Positions 57,701 through 64,000 of a stretch of DNA of 64,000 bases are shown in pieces (the stretch's first letter is position 1; every line of letters begins with the position of its first letter). The translations under genes were made by a program, and so were the position numbers. The notes beneath the pieces are model-generated. The model had not been told where the DNA came from, did not search any database, and was given only the letters and a program-made list of their open reading frames with translations. Source of the stretch: Zoroaster sp. YZ-2022 (taxonomy: Eukaryota; Echinodermata; Asteroidea; Forcipulatida; Zoroasteridae); assembly GCA_029582265.1 (NCBI GenBank), contig CM055819.1, positions 32,664,967-32,728,966 on the forward strand. The letters are read 5' to 3'.

Positions 57701-59173
57701 CAAGACACTTTACCATAATTGCTTCTCTCCACCCAGGGGTAAATGGGTACCTGTGAGGGCAGAGTTGGTTGTTGTGTTTGATTAGCCCTATATGCGCTGT
57801 AATGGCAGCAATTGAGTTGTATACTCCCCAGGGAGCTGAGATGTTTTCCGGAATGATTTATGCACCTGATGAGCAGGGGTAATAATATAATGCACCTTAT
57901 GAGCACCAGTTTGGTGGATACGTGTGCTATATAAGTCCACATTATTATTATTATTTACCACAGAGTTATAAGACTTAAAATTAATAATTGGATTCATTAA
58001 AATAATTATGTCTACGTACATGTACATCCTGCCTTTATTATAATATTTTAATTAGGCCTACTCTCTTATATTAACATTAAACCAGTCTCAACAGTGTGAA
58101 CTGCGTCAAAAAATTACGAGGGGCGAGTTTGCAGTGGGTGAGTTTGCCAGGGGGCGAGTTTGCCGAGGGGCAAGTTTGTGAGGGGGCGAGTTTGCGAGGG
58201 GGCGAGTTGACTGGCATCCATTGTATTAACATTTATACTCTATAGGCTAGTCATTATTGCATTGTGATACACTGATTGTCATTAAAATTGTTGACACTTG
58301 CAGATATGCTGGTGACGCTGATTAGTATGACTGCTTTCCCACCTCCAAATATAAATTCTGTGGGTGAATTTGTCAGGAGGTGACCTTGATGGGGTGACAT
58401 TGTGTAAAGGGCGATTTTGTTAGAGGACGACTTGACTGTCGTTACGTTAGAATCATCAAACATGATTAATAATAAGGCCAAGAGAATGAAAGTCATAGAT
58501 TTGCATCCGGGAAATTTCGAAAACACACGAGGCTTTTTTTCATTATTCATTATTACCATTGATCATTATTCATTACAGCGCAATCACAAGATGTTTCTTC
58601 TAATCTGTGTACGTACGTGCATCATTGATACGTGCGGGCCGCACACACAGGCATGACAGGCATATTTGATACATCGGCTCAACAGCGAACGTGTTGTGCA
58701 TGTGAAGGCGGTACAGTTGCAGGTGCGGATCGGACAGAGTTTACCATACAGTTTTAGCGCGATGTGACCTTTTTTGTGAATGACGTACATGTATGCGGGA
58801 CTAAGAGTCTAGACTGTAAGAGAACATGTGCTAATGATTATATAGCGCACATACTGGTGGAAATTTGGTAAAAACTTTGTTTTACTGATGTGGATGATTT
58901 GGAACTAAATTTGTTTGGTGGAAATACCTTTTTTGTGCAAATAATGATTTTTTTGACAAATAATGAAAAATTTAGGCGGTAGCTTTCGGGACATGCGGGC
59001 GGTGGACGCAAATCTATTTAATTTATTGTGATCATCGTCGACCATGTCATCGGCCAGGTCCAGGGTGATCATTTTGTGGGCATTTTAACGATATAATTTG
59101 TTTTAATGTTGACAGTTACCTCACAATTACCAGTAGCTTTTTCTTCCGTCATGTCTCTTCGTTTTTTCCCCAT
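27311..59173 (-). CDS. REXO5: REXO5-like DEDDh RNA exonuclease, complete, 19 coding exons
   Basis: A 3'-5' RNA exonuclease of the REXO/NEF-sp family; relatives act in the nucleus and nucleolus on snoRNA and rRNA ends. Exons in transcript order: 59173-59120, 53892-53830, 52555-52466, 52190-52086, 49196-49104, 48302-48207, 45994-45866, 45526-45311, 42596-42454, 40774-40648, 38926-38803, 36341-36124, 34632-34517, 33969-33831, 32568-32480, 31780-31637, 30777-30660, 29477-29367, 27484-27311. All introns are GT-AG, phases agree at every junction, and the total is 2349 nt = 782 aa plus TAG, close to the vertebrate REXO5 length as I recall it. The start ATG (59173-59171, context GAACATGG) is the first Met after an in-frame TAA at 59213-59215. 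Order: Lys-rich repeats 1-282, REXO5-type middle 283-480, exonuclease about 478-625, C-terminal region to 782. A TATATA lies about 45 nt before the ATG. Exon borders are my reading, without transcript support. Confidence 0.9.
27534..28107. mobile_element. Large palindromic element, family P, with one arm duplicated
   Basis: CAATTCCATGGTTACTCA on the left and GAGTAACCATAGAATT on the right. The left arm is present twice in tandem (27545-27720 and 27721-27925). It lies just downstream of the REXO5 stop on the gene's 5' side, within its last intron. Confidence 0.65.
28093..28302. repeat. Tandem repeat, unit 70-71 bp, 3 copies
   Basis: AGAATTACCCCAATGCTTTC starts the copies at 28093, 28164 (G variant) and 28234. 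CCCCAATGCTTTCATTGGGG forms a short hairpin in each. Confidence 0.9.
29513..29887. mobile_element. Family A MITE, copy 4, in a REXO5 intron
   Basis: TTAA on both ends; the nearer end is 36 bp upstream of the acceptor of exon 18 (29477). Confidence 0.82.
30936..31310. repeat. 25-bp minisatellite, exactly 15 copies
   Basis: The unit is CGCGTAAAGAGCATGCATCTTGAAA. Central units carry CGCG; edge units carry CACG, CACA or AACA. Because 25 is not a multiple of three and the unit has no stop on the - strand, all three - frames stay open, giving long spurious reading frames. Confidence 0.97.
31355..31555. mobile_element. Family S MITE, copy 3, with a hAT-like end inside
   Basis: TTAAAGGGACAGTATCGTCA to GACGATACTACCCCTTTAA; the centre carries AAAACGCACAGCCCTAG, foreign to the family. 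Confidence 0.7.
31637..36341 (-). CDS. REXO5: REXO5 exons 12-16: DEDDh exonuclease domain
   Basis: Residues about 414-649. Motif I is SVDCEM (Asp483, Glu485) at the end of exon 12, directly before CVTKDGNELTRVSLV. The KPRNPILNYVTRFSGITKA block is in exons 13-14. Motif II is VGQSLENDLRALK (Asp566). Motif III is GHDSVEDA (His611, Asp616) in exon 16. All five catalytic residues of the DEDDh set are present, so the enzyme should be active. Relatives usually read GHSL where this reads GQSL. Exons are short (89-218 nt); the intron before exon 12 holds an 80-bp satellite that ends about 30 bp from the acceptor, and the intron between exons 15 and 16 holds a 78-bp one. Confidence 0.92.
31953..32365. 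repeat. Minisatellite, 77/78-bp alternating units, 5 copies plus a fragment
   Basis: Units start CTTCTACACTTGG (78 bp) and CTTCACACTTGG (77 bp) in alternation at about 31953, 32031, 32108, 32186, 32263 and 32341, a dimeric higher-order pattern. It lies in the REXO5 intron between exons 15 and 16. Confidence 0.92.
33256..33665 (+). mobile_element. tRNA-Leu-like SINE, copy 1
   Basis: GAGGCCGAGCGGTCTAGC (A box), GTGGGTTCGAATCCTAGCC (B box), then CTTGTGTCCTTGAGCAAG, duplicated in this copy, a central domain, GGCGCTATATAAA and an (ATT)n tail. Confidence 0.85.
34065..34425. repeat. Three-copy repeat of about 98 bp, one copy inverted
   Basis: Direct copies start at 34226 and 34324 (GAATGTGCACTCATAATAAG); an inverted, more diverged copy is at 34065-34160 (GGGTCATTCCACCAGGTTG). 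Confidence 0.8.
36371..38182. repeat. 80-bp satellite, about 22.5 units, with higher-order repeats
   Basis: The unit begins AAGGGAAGGTACAACATTG and ends TCAAGATATACATTA. Three unit types: A (GGTAATGTTG-CAAAACTGCTTC), A* (GATCATGGTGACAAAACCGC) and B (GGTTGTTAGCAAAACTACTAC, 78 bp). Ends of the array are A; the middle is a repeated A*-B-B block of about 237 bp. It starts about 30 bp from the REXO5 exon 12 acceptor. Confidence 0.95.
38531..38679. mobile_element. Family E MITE, copy 2
   Basis: TTAACCCTAACCACCCC to ATGTGGTTAGGGTTAA, TTAA on both sides. Confidence 0.72.
38803..42596 (-). CDS. REXO5: REXO5 exons 9-11: family-specific middle region
   Basis: Residues 283-414. Exon 9 (42596-42454) carries LQPKMFIIDNF, then DIQDLQDLIQFSVLGA, which resembles the conserved LQDLLQYALLG stretch of vertebrate REXO5. 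Exon 10 (40774-40648) has KVAMMVLNGVTDKCFQKY, like the hydrophobic VVVLLHGVSA segment that precedes the nuclease in relatives. Exon 11 (38926-38803) has QLLFVKISKDQLRRRGYLV, like the LTKEEM segment before the nuclease. These matches separate REXO5 from REXO1 and REXO4. The 3' end and donor of exon 9 are also present as a partial copy downstream in the intron (42303-42400). Confidence 0.85.
39145..39330 (+). mobile_element. tRNA-derived SINE, GGTGGTCGAG type, copy 2
   Basis: AGCTCGGTGGTCGAGAGC and GGTTCGAATCCCGCCCGAGT give intact A and B boxes; followed by CAGTGCTATATACAAG. Same family as 5312-5490. Confidence 0.7.
39408..39628. repeat. Family G snap-back repeat, copy 4
   Basis: TAAAGACTGTTCGCTGCAACA on the left pairs with GTCACCGCAAACAGTCTTTA on the right. 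Confidence 0.7.
39886..40270. mobile_element. Dispersed element, short form
   Basis: CAGTGGTCGGCTTCAAAATC to GAGACCAGAAACCAGAGAC. The same blocks, further apart and inverted, occur in 46137-47222, which suggests this copy is internally deleted. Confidence 0.55.
40357..40506. mobile_element. Family H palindromic MITE, copy 2
   Basis: GGGGCCGATTTCACAAAGAGC to TTATGAAATCGAGCCC, without the extra palindrome of copy 1. Confidence 0.82.
40947..41120. mobile_element. Family C MITE, copy 3 (truncated, inverted)
   Basis: TTAACCCTTCTGTGACTGC onwards; the other end is lost after CAGGGCAGTCAAAA. Confidence 0.65.
41245..41555. mobile_element. Family C MITE, copy 4 (inverted)
   Basis: TTAACCCTCCTAAGGGTC to GTTGGAGGGTTAA with TTAA at both ends. 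Confidence 0.78.
41695..41860. repeat. Family G snap-back repeat, copy 5
   Basis: AGGAGTTGTAATTG and CAATTACAACTCCT bracket the CGTTTTGATCAG and CTGATCGTCTTC core. Confidence 0.65.
41866..42216 (-). mobile_element. tRNA-Leu-like SINE, copy 2
   Basis: On the - strand: CCGAGCGGTCTAGC, GGGTTCGAATCACGGCCG, CTTGTGTCCTTGAGCAAG, then TATATAAATCC and an (ATT)n tail. Confidence 0.85.
42303..42400 (-). repeat. Partial duplication of REXO5 exon 9 end and donor
   Basis: About 105 bp including CACTGCCAACATT, AAAATAAG and GTAAGTGGATC is repeated just downstream of the real exon 9 border at 42454. The copy has one extra base in the exon part. Confidence 0.85.
42657..45052. mobile_element. 2.4-kb DNA transposon insertion in REXO5 intron 8
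   Basis: CAGGGCTCTCAAAAGT at the left and AACTTTGAGAGCCCTG at the right are inverted termini, flanked by ATGACC direct repeats (42651-42656, 45053-45058). No transposase is recognisable inside. GC-rich hairpins lie just inside both ends (CGGCGGCAAATCGCCG; GCGCCTTCGGCGC). A smaller palindrome (44545-44597, CTACAGGGGGCATCCCA) is nested within. Confidence 0.78.
45311..59173 (-). CDS. REXO5: REXO5 exons 1-8: repeated acidic/Lys-rich modules
   Basis: Residues 1-282. Every exon is an exact multiple of three and phase 0-0 (18, 21, 30, 35, 31, 32, 43 and 72 codons). Exon 1 reads MGKKRRDMTEEKATGNCE. Exons 2-7 each run from an acidic start to a basic end: SSKKRKRKHSK, ARKKRGKHKDK, EKKRRKHKHNKK, VKKKRTKRKEE, QKKRKKHEHNK, KKKKRKHKEE. 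Two types recur. Type A has VE..D or QDKD starts and E(E/V)(A/V)K before the basic run (exons 3, 5, 7). Type B has EDL...E(A/E)QS(D/E)EEHV (exons 4 and 6). Exon 7 has an internal 33-bp duplication, EPSIDINADEA then EPSVDINTDEV. The basic runs look like nuclear or nucleolar localisation or RNA-binding segments (inference). Exon 8 is longer, highly charged and less repetitive. Confidence 0.86.
45866..45994 (-). repeat. 33-bp tandem duplication inside REXO5 exon 7
   Basis: GAGCCCTCTATTGACATAAA and GAGCCCTCTGTTGACATAAA begin the two in-frame copies, adding 11 residues to the acidic half of the module. Confidence 0.85.
46137..47222. mobile_element. Dispersed element, long form
   Basis: Inverted relative to 39886-40270, sharing CAGCCAAAATTGCTGAATTG-type blocks and TATGAACGTTTGCC. 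A poly-C run is at 46142-46154. No intact protein seen. Confidence 0.5.
47217..47470. repeat. Single dispersed copy related to the 80-bp satellite
   Basis: TTTAAAGGGAAGGTACAATATTAG, then TTTGAATCAAGATATACA, one unit only. The flank beyond it also resembles the flank of the array at 38185-38450 (CC-TATAAATTCATTT). Confidence 0.65.
47486..47757. mobile_element. Tc1/mariner-type MITE, copy 2
   Basis: TATACTACTCAAAACAATTT and its inverse at the far end; interior is the reverse complement of 19390-19663. Confidence 0.8.
47895..48139. mobile_element. Family C MITE, copy 5 (left end decayed)
   Basis: GTCAAAATCAGTCAAAAG through to AGAAGGGTTAA; it ends 67 bp from the exon 6 donor. Confidence 0.65.
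48438..48842. mobile_element. Family P palindromic element, full copy
   Basis: TTACATTTTTGAGGTATTGGG on the left pairs with AACCTCAAAAAAGTAA on the right; the arms continue through TTTCACTCATCAGTTTTTTT. Confidence 0.75.
50425..50490 (-). pseudogene. Decayed copy of REXO5 type B exon inside an intron
   Basis: Read on the - strand, this stretch encodes FESNITEEQSQRHPRQKN. It lines up at DNA level with exon 6 (48302-48207, LESTIETEEQSEEH) over roughly 50 bases with scattered changes. It lacks the KKRKKH end and a clear donor. It lies between exons 4 and 5, where a further A/B pair would be expected, so it is probably a lost exon from the same series of duplications. Confidence 0.5.
51313..52300. 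repeat. 110-bp inverted repeat flanking REXO5 exon 4
   Basis: The left arm 51313-51419 and the right arm 52192-52300 are reverse complements (TGTTGGATGATGAAAAA, GAATTGAAATTGACTGAC, TTCTTTTTGTATTCTC). The right arm ends at the exon 4 acceptor; exon 4 (52086-52190) lies in the loop. Confidence 0.9.
51563..51882. mobile_element. TTAA-flanked MITE, family D
   Basis: TTAACCCTCCTATGGTTTGAC to TATAGGAGGGTTAA. The interior is CCTTTCAAAACCTTT and its complement repeated; distinct from families A-C. It sits in the loop of the 51313-52300 inverted repeat. Confidence 0.8.
53269..53593. mobile_element. Family C MITE, copy 6 (best preserved)
   Basis: TTAACCCTCCTACTATAGCTG to GTAGTAGGAGGGTTAA. Confidence 0.82.
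53590..53812. mobile_element. Family S MITE, copy 4, sharing TTAA with its neighbour
   Basis: The TTAA at 53590-53593 ends the family C element and starts this one. It ends GATATTGTTCCTTTAA, 17 bp from the REXO5 exon 2 donor. Confidence 0.82.
54113..54190. mobile_element. Lone CCCTCCTAC terminus
   Basis: TTAACCCTCCTACTCTCAGTC with no matching right end found nearby. Confidence 0.4.
54650..55216. other. AT-rich low-complexity stretch and dispersed repeat
   Basis: AATAAAATAAATAA-like sequence at 54770-54950. 54945-55140 is the inverted copy of 3836-4030. Confidence 0.6.
55217..55612. repeat. Tandem repeat, unit about 99 bp, 4 copies
   Basis: AGTCAAAATCACAATGACTGC starts each unit (about 55217, 55321, 55421, 55519). 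Confidence 0.92.
56391..56529. mobile_element. Family S MITE, copy 5, cut by a foldback element
   Basis: TTAAAGGGACAGTATCGTCA onwards; stops at CCAGTAATTTTCA where the foldback begins, and the missing half is not found beyond it. Confidence 0.65.
56530..58210. mobile_element. 1.7-kb foldback element whose arms are tandem GGGGCGAGTTTG units
   Basis: Left arm 56530-56660: ACTCGCC-CCGACAA units, then CACGCTATTGAGACTGGTTT. Right arm 58075-58210: AAACCAGTCTCAACAGTG, then GGGGGCGAGTTTGC units. The arms pair, with direct repeats at the extreme ends. The interior holds a further inverted pair (56787 and 57235, GTCGTATACGACC and GGATACGACATTC) and a SINE. Confidence 0.75.
57600..57958 (+). mobile_element. 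tRNA-Leu-like SINE, copy 3, inside the foldback element
   Basis: TTTGAGCGGTTTAGTGCATC, GTGGGTTCGAATCCCAACC, CTTGTGTCCTTGAGCAAG, tail GTGCTATATAAGTCC and (ATT)n. Confidence 0.88.
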
Positions 59174-59994
59174 GTTCAGACAAGAAATTATCTTCAAGCG
59201 AAACGTGCGTACTTAGTATATAACGTCGTTAGGCCTATGGCTGCGGTGTGCACATTTTCACGTGTGCATATGAAAACATTTCGTGACTGGTAACCAATGC
59301 CAAACTAATTACAATTTCACATTATCTAATAAATGTTTGCAACCAGACTAAATTTAACATTTTCCCCAGGAGATCGAGACTAAACATGGCTAAAAATAAA
59401 TAAATAAAAACACTCCCACGGCTTTGAGAACGAAGTTGTGAATAACAAAACGGGGGTTGATTTAAATTGGAAATTATCAACTGGTGTTCAATCGATCCAT
59501 TATGATGATGGGGTCAGTCTATCGTGACCTACTTATTGAAGATGGCTTTAGTTTTAGGTAGAATTGTTGTTTCGCAACATTTGATTAGAATCCCAAGTTA
59601 TCTGACTCGCAAAACACTCTGAAAATAAATTCACTATGCTATGTAAATATTCGATACTACTAGCGGATATCCGGAATCTAATCAATGTCAATCTAGTCGA
59701 TACCAATAACCTACGGTGGCCCAAAGGAGACACACAGTAAAGTAAATATACCCTTTGTGATCCGTGAGTCGTAGTTATCGCCAATTAGTAATTATATCTT
59801 TAATGTATGTCTTGGGGATCTTTCTCTTTTTACAAATTTATTTATTTAATTGTTTGCAAAGTAATAGGCCTAAATAAATGTCTGGTTTATGTAAGCCACT
59901 TTTCGGTCAAATGTACGGCAAACACAACCATATGTACGAATCGAAAGGTATGTACACAATATCATCCCGTGAAAGTTTTAGCTTAAACTGTGTA
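59174..59994. other. Probable REXO5 promoter side and gene-free flank
   Basis: Nearest to the ATG are a TATATA at about 59217-59222 and CACGTG-like ACACGTGAAAA near 59260 (both on the - strand). Their role is unproven. Nothing else is recognised. Confidence 0.3.
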
Positions 59995-60193
59995 TTAAAG
60001 GGACATGATCAGAGCAGGGTATGGAATCGGTGTCCTAGTTTAAGATAAACAAAGTGAATGAAAATTACTGGCTCATTTGTGCAGCAGCAACAGTAATATG
60101 ACCTCATTATGGTTGGTATTATTTTCAGTCACTTATCTAAAACCAGCACAACGATTCCATGCCTTGTTGATTGTGACGATATTGTCCCTTTAA
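59995..60193. mobile_element. Family S MITE, copy 6
   Basis: TTAAAGGGACATGATCAGAG to GACGATATTGTCCCTTTAA; the left end has lost the TATCGTC part. Confidence 0.72.
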
Positions 60194-60368
60194 CGATTAA
60201 AATTAATGGTAAAAACATAATGCATTCTGATTTATCGTATTCATTCAGATGTGGAATGCGAACATTAAGTTTATAAAAAAAAATTAAATTAATGTTACGA
60301 AAACGATAGTACCTCCATACTGAAATATCATCAATTCCATCAATTCACACCAAGTATGATTAGTCATG

Positions 60369-60620
60369 GGCGGATCCAGAACATTTTTTAGCGGGGGGGG
60401 GGGGCTGAGAATCAAAAACAATTATTTTTCAGTACTACAGAAATTACAATGAAATAAAGGGAGAGAAAAACAAAGCACAGTGAGGGGGAATGAGTGCGTT
60501 CTCCCCTCCCCTCCCCCCCCCCTCTCTCTCTTTTTCTCTCCCTTTTTTTTAAATTATTATTTTTTTTAAACGATTTTAGGGGGGCTACAGCCCCCTTAGT
60601 CCCCCTGCCCTGGATCCGCC
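60369..60620. mobile_element. MITE-like element, GGCGGATCCAG termini
   Basis: GGCGGATCCAGAAC at the left, CCTGGATCCGCC at the right. Inside are poly-G (60393-60403) and poly-C (60505-60520) runs. Confidence 0.6.
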
Positions 60621-61470
60621 AATGTTAGTAGACCGATTCCAGATGTCAAAACGTATACTCATTCAGTGGCGAATCCAAGGGGTAGGGTTGGGAATGAAGC
60701 ACCCCTCTGCTTAACCCCTTAGTCCCCCTCCAAATTTCCATGTGCACAACTAAACTCACTGAGGTCCCCCCTCGTGTGTGATTCTGTTAGATATTTAGTT
60801 TGGGACAACATTGTTCACGACTATCCCCTTTATGTATCATGCCTTCTACCATTCCTCACATAAATTGTTCACGCCTCCCGTTCGCCTCTCCCGTCTAGCG
60901 ACTTTGGTGTTCAACAGTTAAAACATTTCAGCCCCTCCCATTTCAGTTCTGTATCCGTCGCTGAAGTTACCGCCAATTGGATGCGGAATTTTCCCCAGAC
61001 ACGTACTCGAAAGCACTTGAGTTTGCAGTGATGAGCCTCGTTTATGGGCATTACATGCCATTCTTTAATGAAATACGACACAAGAAATCATTAATAATCA
61101 ATAGCAGTAAAAAAAAAATTATAAAAAAAGTGACCCATGTGTGGAACAACAGAAACTAAAGAATTTATTGGCTAAACGCACAGTAATTTATTACTATTGG
61201 GAGCAGTCGTGCGCAGTCACCGAGCAATGTTCTGATCCTGATGACAATCACGTACTTGCTATTTTACTTATCGAGAGGCTATGGTGATCTCTTTCATATT
61301 TGTAGCGTCATATTATAGGTTTCTGGACTGCTGATGATCAAACCGGATACATGTGTAAGTCACGACAACGTGGCATTATTAATTCAACGATCACAGAAAA
61401 CAACCGAAAGTACAGACCCGCTTGTTGCATCTATAATATGCACTAGATTTAACTACCAAGTTCCTTGAAA

Positions 61471-63979
61471 ATGAGATGGAAAATGGAAAATGTAACAAAT
61501 AACTTCACAGACGGAGGATCACCAGCAATGAACCTATCAACGAAAAGTTCGAAAGAAATCGCCTCTACAGAAATCGCACTAAGTACATCAAACTACCCAT
61601 CCCCATCCCCTACTCTGTTAACAGATTCGTGGGGGTGGACCACATTTGAGGAGAATTTTTCAGGATCGTCGGTGCATGCAACCACATTTTACGACACTGA
61701 ATTCGACTTAAACGGGACTCGGGCAACTTTTTACCCGACTGAAGTCGGGGAAGCTTTGTCGTTGGACACGGGGCAAATCATCATTGCCGTTGCGAGCGTT
61801 GTAGTTTCGTCCATCACCGTACTTGGTAACCTCCTTGTGTTGTATGCGTTCTGTGCTGAGCGTCGCTTACGTACTTACACCAACTATTACATCGTAGGTC
61901 TGTCATTCTCAGACTTGGTAGCTGGCGCCTTCACCATGCCAATGTACAGCATATACTGGGTGTTAGGCTATTGGCCATTTTGGTCTGTACTCTGCGACAT
62001 ATATCTGTACCTTAACCACGCATTTATTCATATTACCGTCTTGGGTATTCTGGTCCTTGCTATCGACCGGTACCAGGCCGTCTCGCAACCCTTGAGACAC
62101 CTCCAGATGCGCACGTTGAGTCACGCCAGTTTCATGATCACCCTCGCTTATCTCATCCCGTTCCTTATCTGGCTACCCTACACCATCCTCTGGCCCTACA
62201 TAGTCGGTGAGCGTCGCATCAAACCCGGCTTATGTTATCCTCAATACATAGTTGACAGTTTCTTCTTTACCATCTTGGCCCCCATCTGCTTTTTCTGGAT
62301 CCCCCTGCCCATTATCTCTGTCTTGTACTGGCGCATCTATGTGGTCATCAGGAGTAAGAAGAAACAACGAAAGGGCCCAGTGATGATGCAGGAGCTAGAC
62401 AGCACAAGTACATCTAACAGAGCCCAGAATATCAGTGGGGGAGTCTCGCTCCATAATCTCCAACAACCAGTGATCATGAACGACACTACAATAGACACAG
62501 GTACTGGTACCAATGCCCACGAATTAGGCCATGAAAACCTTGGATTCGAGCCGAACGAAGTACTGGAGAATGACGGACGTTTCCAAAACACCGTTAGCGG
62601 TGAAACCTTAGAAGTTGTCAAAGTGTCCCATCTTCATTATCAACCAAAACCATCAGAAAAAGACCAAGAGAGTAAGAAGGAGAGCAACCGAGCAACTCGC
62701 ACCCTGACCCTCATCTTCATCGTGCTCTTGGTCTCCTCTGTACCGTGGTCTATACTCGTCATTATCCAGTGCTTATGCCCAACTTGTTTGCCGCTCGTTC
62801 TGTATCAGGTATGTATCACGTGTACTATAAGGCTGGAACGATAATGCAACATTTTAAAAAGTTCGGTCAGTGACAACTCTTTATAAAGTTGGAATTAACT
62901 TTTAAAAGTGTTGAATTAACATTGATAAAGGTAGACTTAACTTGACTCCGTGTTAATTCAACACTTTCTTTGAGTTGAATTTAACTTTATAAAGTGTTGT
63001 CACTCACCGAACTCTTAGATGGTTGATTCAACACTTTAGTATTAAGAGTGTACGTCTTAATGGTTGTGATCAGCGCACGTACAATTGTAGTGTCTTATAA
63101 TTATAATGTCAATATTGTTTTCCACATACTGGTTTGAGGGGTTATTCCCCGTCCTAATCGTGCGCCAGGAGGTAGCCAATTTTCCAACGGATACAGTTTT
63201 AACGCTGATGATAAATAATAAAACAAATAATTGTTTACAAGCGCTAACCAATATTCGATTCCGACGAACCCACTCGTTTTCACTTTTTTGGTAATTTATT
63301 TTTTAATAGACCAGACGTCTGTGCCTATCGAAATTCAAAAACATATAATGACCATTTACGGTTCCGCGTGGGATAGTATGGGAAGTCCAAGGATTCAGTA
63401 TTGTATCCGTACTCTTATTGCCGGTCTTGGTCTTGACCTCAGACTCGAAAAGTGCCAGACCTGGTCTTGATCCAGACGAACATAGGGCCGGTCTAGCTCT
63501 TGACCCGAACTCGGTTAATGCAGGACTTGGTCTTATACTGGACTCGGTTAGTCATGGTCATGGCCCGGACTCGCATAGTGCCGGCGTCTTGACCCCGACA
63601 CGAGTAGGGCCGGTCTTGGTCTTGATCAATGACCCGGTCTCGGATAGCAATTGTCTAGGTCTAAACCCATTGATTTTGGTCTTGAACGCCAAGGGACAGC
63701 TTCACAGGCCCTGCATATGTCTGGTCAATTTGCAGAGACCAATTTTGGACGGTCAATATATACTTATTTTATTATCAAATGAGGAAAAGTTTATTATATT
63801 TGTTTTTCGTATATTAGGCCAGCGTGTACGTTGTTCATATGAACAGCACCGTGAATCCATTCTGCTACGCCATAGCCAACCCACTCTACATGGACGCCTT
63901 CATGAAGCTCGTATGCTGCGGCCACAGACGGACTAATAAACGCAGGGGAAGTCAACCAGCGACACGTCGGACGCAATGA
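61471..63979 (+). CDS. Muscarinic-like class A GPCR with altered ligand pocket, two exons
   Basis: Exons 61471-62808 and 63818-63979 (stop TGA) join in phase 0 across a GT-AG intron to give 499 aa. The N-terminus (1-100) has several N-glycosylation sites (NVT, NFT, NLS, NFS, NGT). Landmarks: Asn120 (1.50), Asp148 (2.50), Cys175 (3.25) pairing with Cys255, DRY at 199-201, Pro278 before IISVLYWRIY, a long third intracellular loop (about 293-408), Pro425 (6.50) and NPFCY at 459-463. ECL2 (GERRIKPGLCYPQ), LYWRIY and HMNSTVNP align gap-free with vertebrate muscarinic receptors. However, 3.32 is Asn182 not Asp, 6.48 is Ser423 not Trp, 6.51 Trp426, 6.52 Ser427, 7.39 Val449 and 7.43 His453. The ligand is therefore unknown; acetylcholine is unlikely. 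ATG 61471 is the first Met; ATG 61483 (MENVTNNF) is an alternative. There is no obvious signal peptide. Confidence 0.92.
62858..63015. mobile_element. Small foldback element in the GPCR intron
   Basis: AGTTCGGTCAGTGACAACTC pairs with GTTGTCACTCACCGAACT; the arms continue through TTTATAAAGTT. Confidence 0.7.
63415..63665. repeat. Degenerate tandem repeat of GGTCTTGGTCTTGACC units
   Basis: Five or six diverged units of about 45-50 bp carrying GACTCGG-TAGTGCCGGTC. It lies in the GPCR intron and produces a long unrelated reading frame. Confidence 0.65.
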
Positions 63980-64000
63980 TCGAGCTCCGGACATATACAA

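Noticed and set aside
61465..61470. TTG as start of the GPCR, two codons earlier
   Set aside because: A nuclear animal gene is expected to use ATG; 61471 is the first ATG in frame.
63418..63936. 172-aa reading frame on the + strand
   Set aside because: It comes from the GGTCTTGGTCTTGACC repeat and then overlaps GPCR exon 2 in the wrong frame.

Overview
The window is animal nuclear DNA. It has intron-rich genes, GT-AG splice sites, dense short non-autonomous transposons, tRNA-derived SINEs, and pervasive ACATGT/TACATGTA runs. The gene content and repeat style suggest a marine invertebrate deuterostome, most likely an echinoderm or another ambulacrarian. The species is inferred, not proven.

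Three protein genes can be supported. (1) The last two coding exons of NAA60, a Golgi-anchored N-terminal acetyltransferase, lie on the + strand at 11401-12453. They are separated by an intron with perfect U12-type AT-AC signals. (2) A complete REXO5-like DEDDh RNA exonuclease lies on the - strand from 59173 down to 27311. It has 19 coding exons, all rebuilt here with matching phases, giving 782 aa. Its first third is built from small phase 0-0 exons that repeat an acidic stretch followed by a Lys/Arg-rich stretch. (3) A two-exon muscarinic-like class A GPCR lies on the + strand at 61471-63979 (499 aa). Its acetylcholine-cage residues are all replaced.

Layout: 1-11400 holds repeats and transposons only (earlier NAA60 exons not found). 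11401-12453 is the end of NAA60. 12454-27310 is intergenic and transposon-rich. 27311-59173 is REXO5, whose large introns carry several minisatellites, MITEs, SINEs, a 2.4-kb DNA transposon insertion and a 1.7-kb foldback element. 59174-61470 is intergenic, probably holding the REXO5 promoter. 61471-64000 is the GPCR.

Most repeats are DNA-transposon derivatives. The commonest are TTAA-flanked elements with CCCTCCTAC termini (piggyBac-like) and at least four unrelated interiors, and TTAA-flanked palindromes with AGGGACAGTATCGTCACGATC termini. The three genes show no operon-like or pathway relation. The strongest candidates for something new are the REXO5 exon-module expansion with its decayed exon and exon-flanking inverted repeat, the U12 intron, the altered GPCR pocket, and a small satellite with higher-order structure that abuts a REXO5 splice acceptor.
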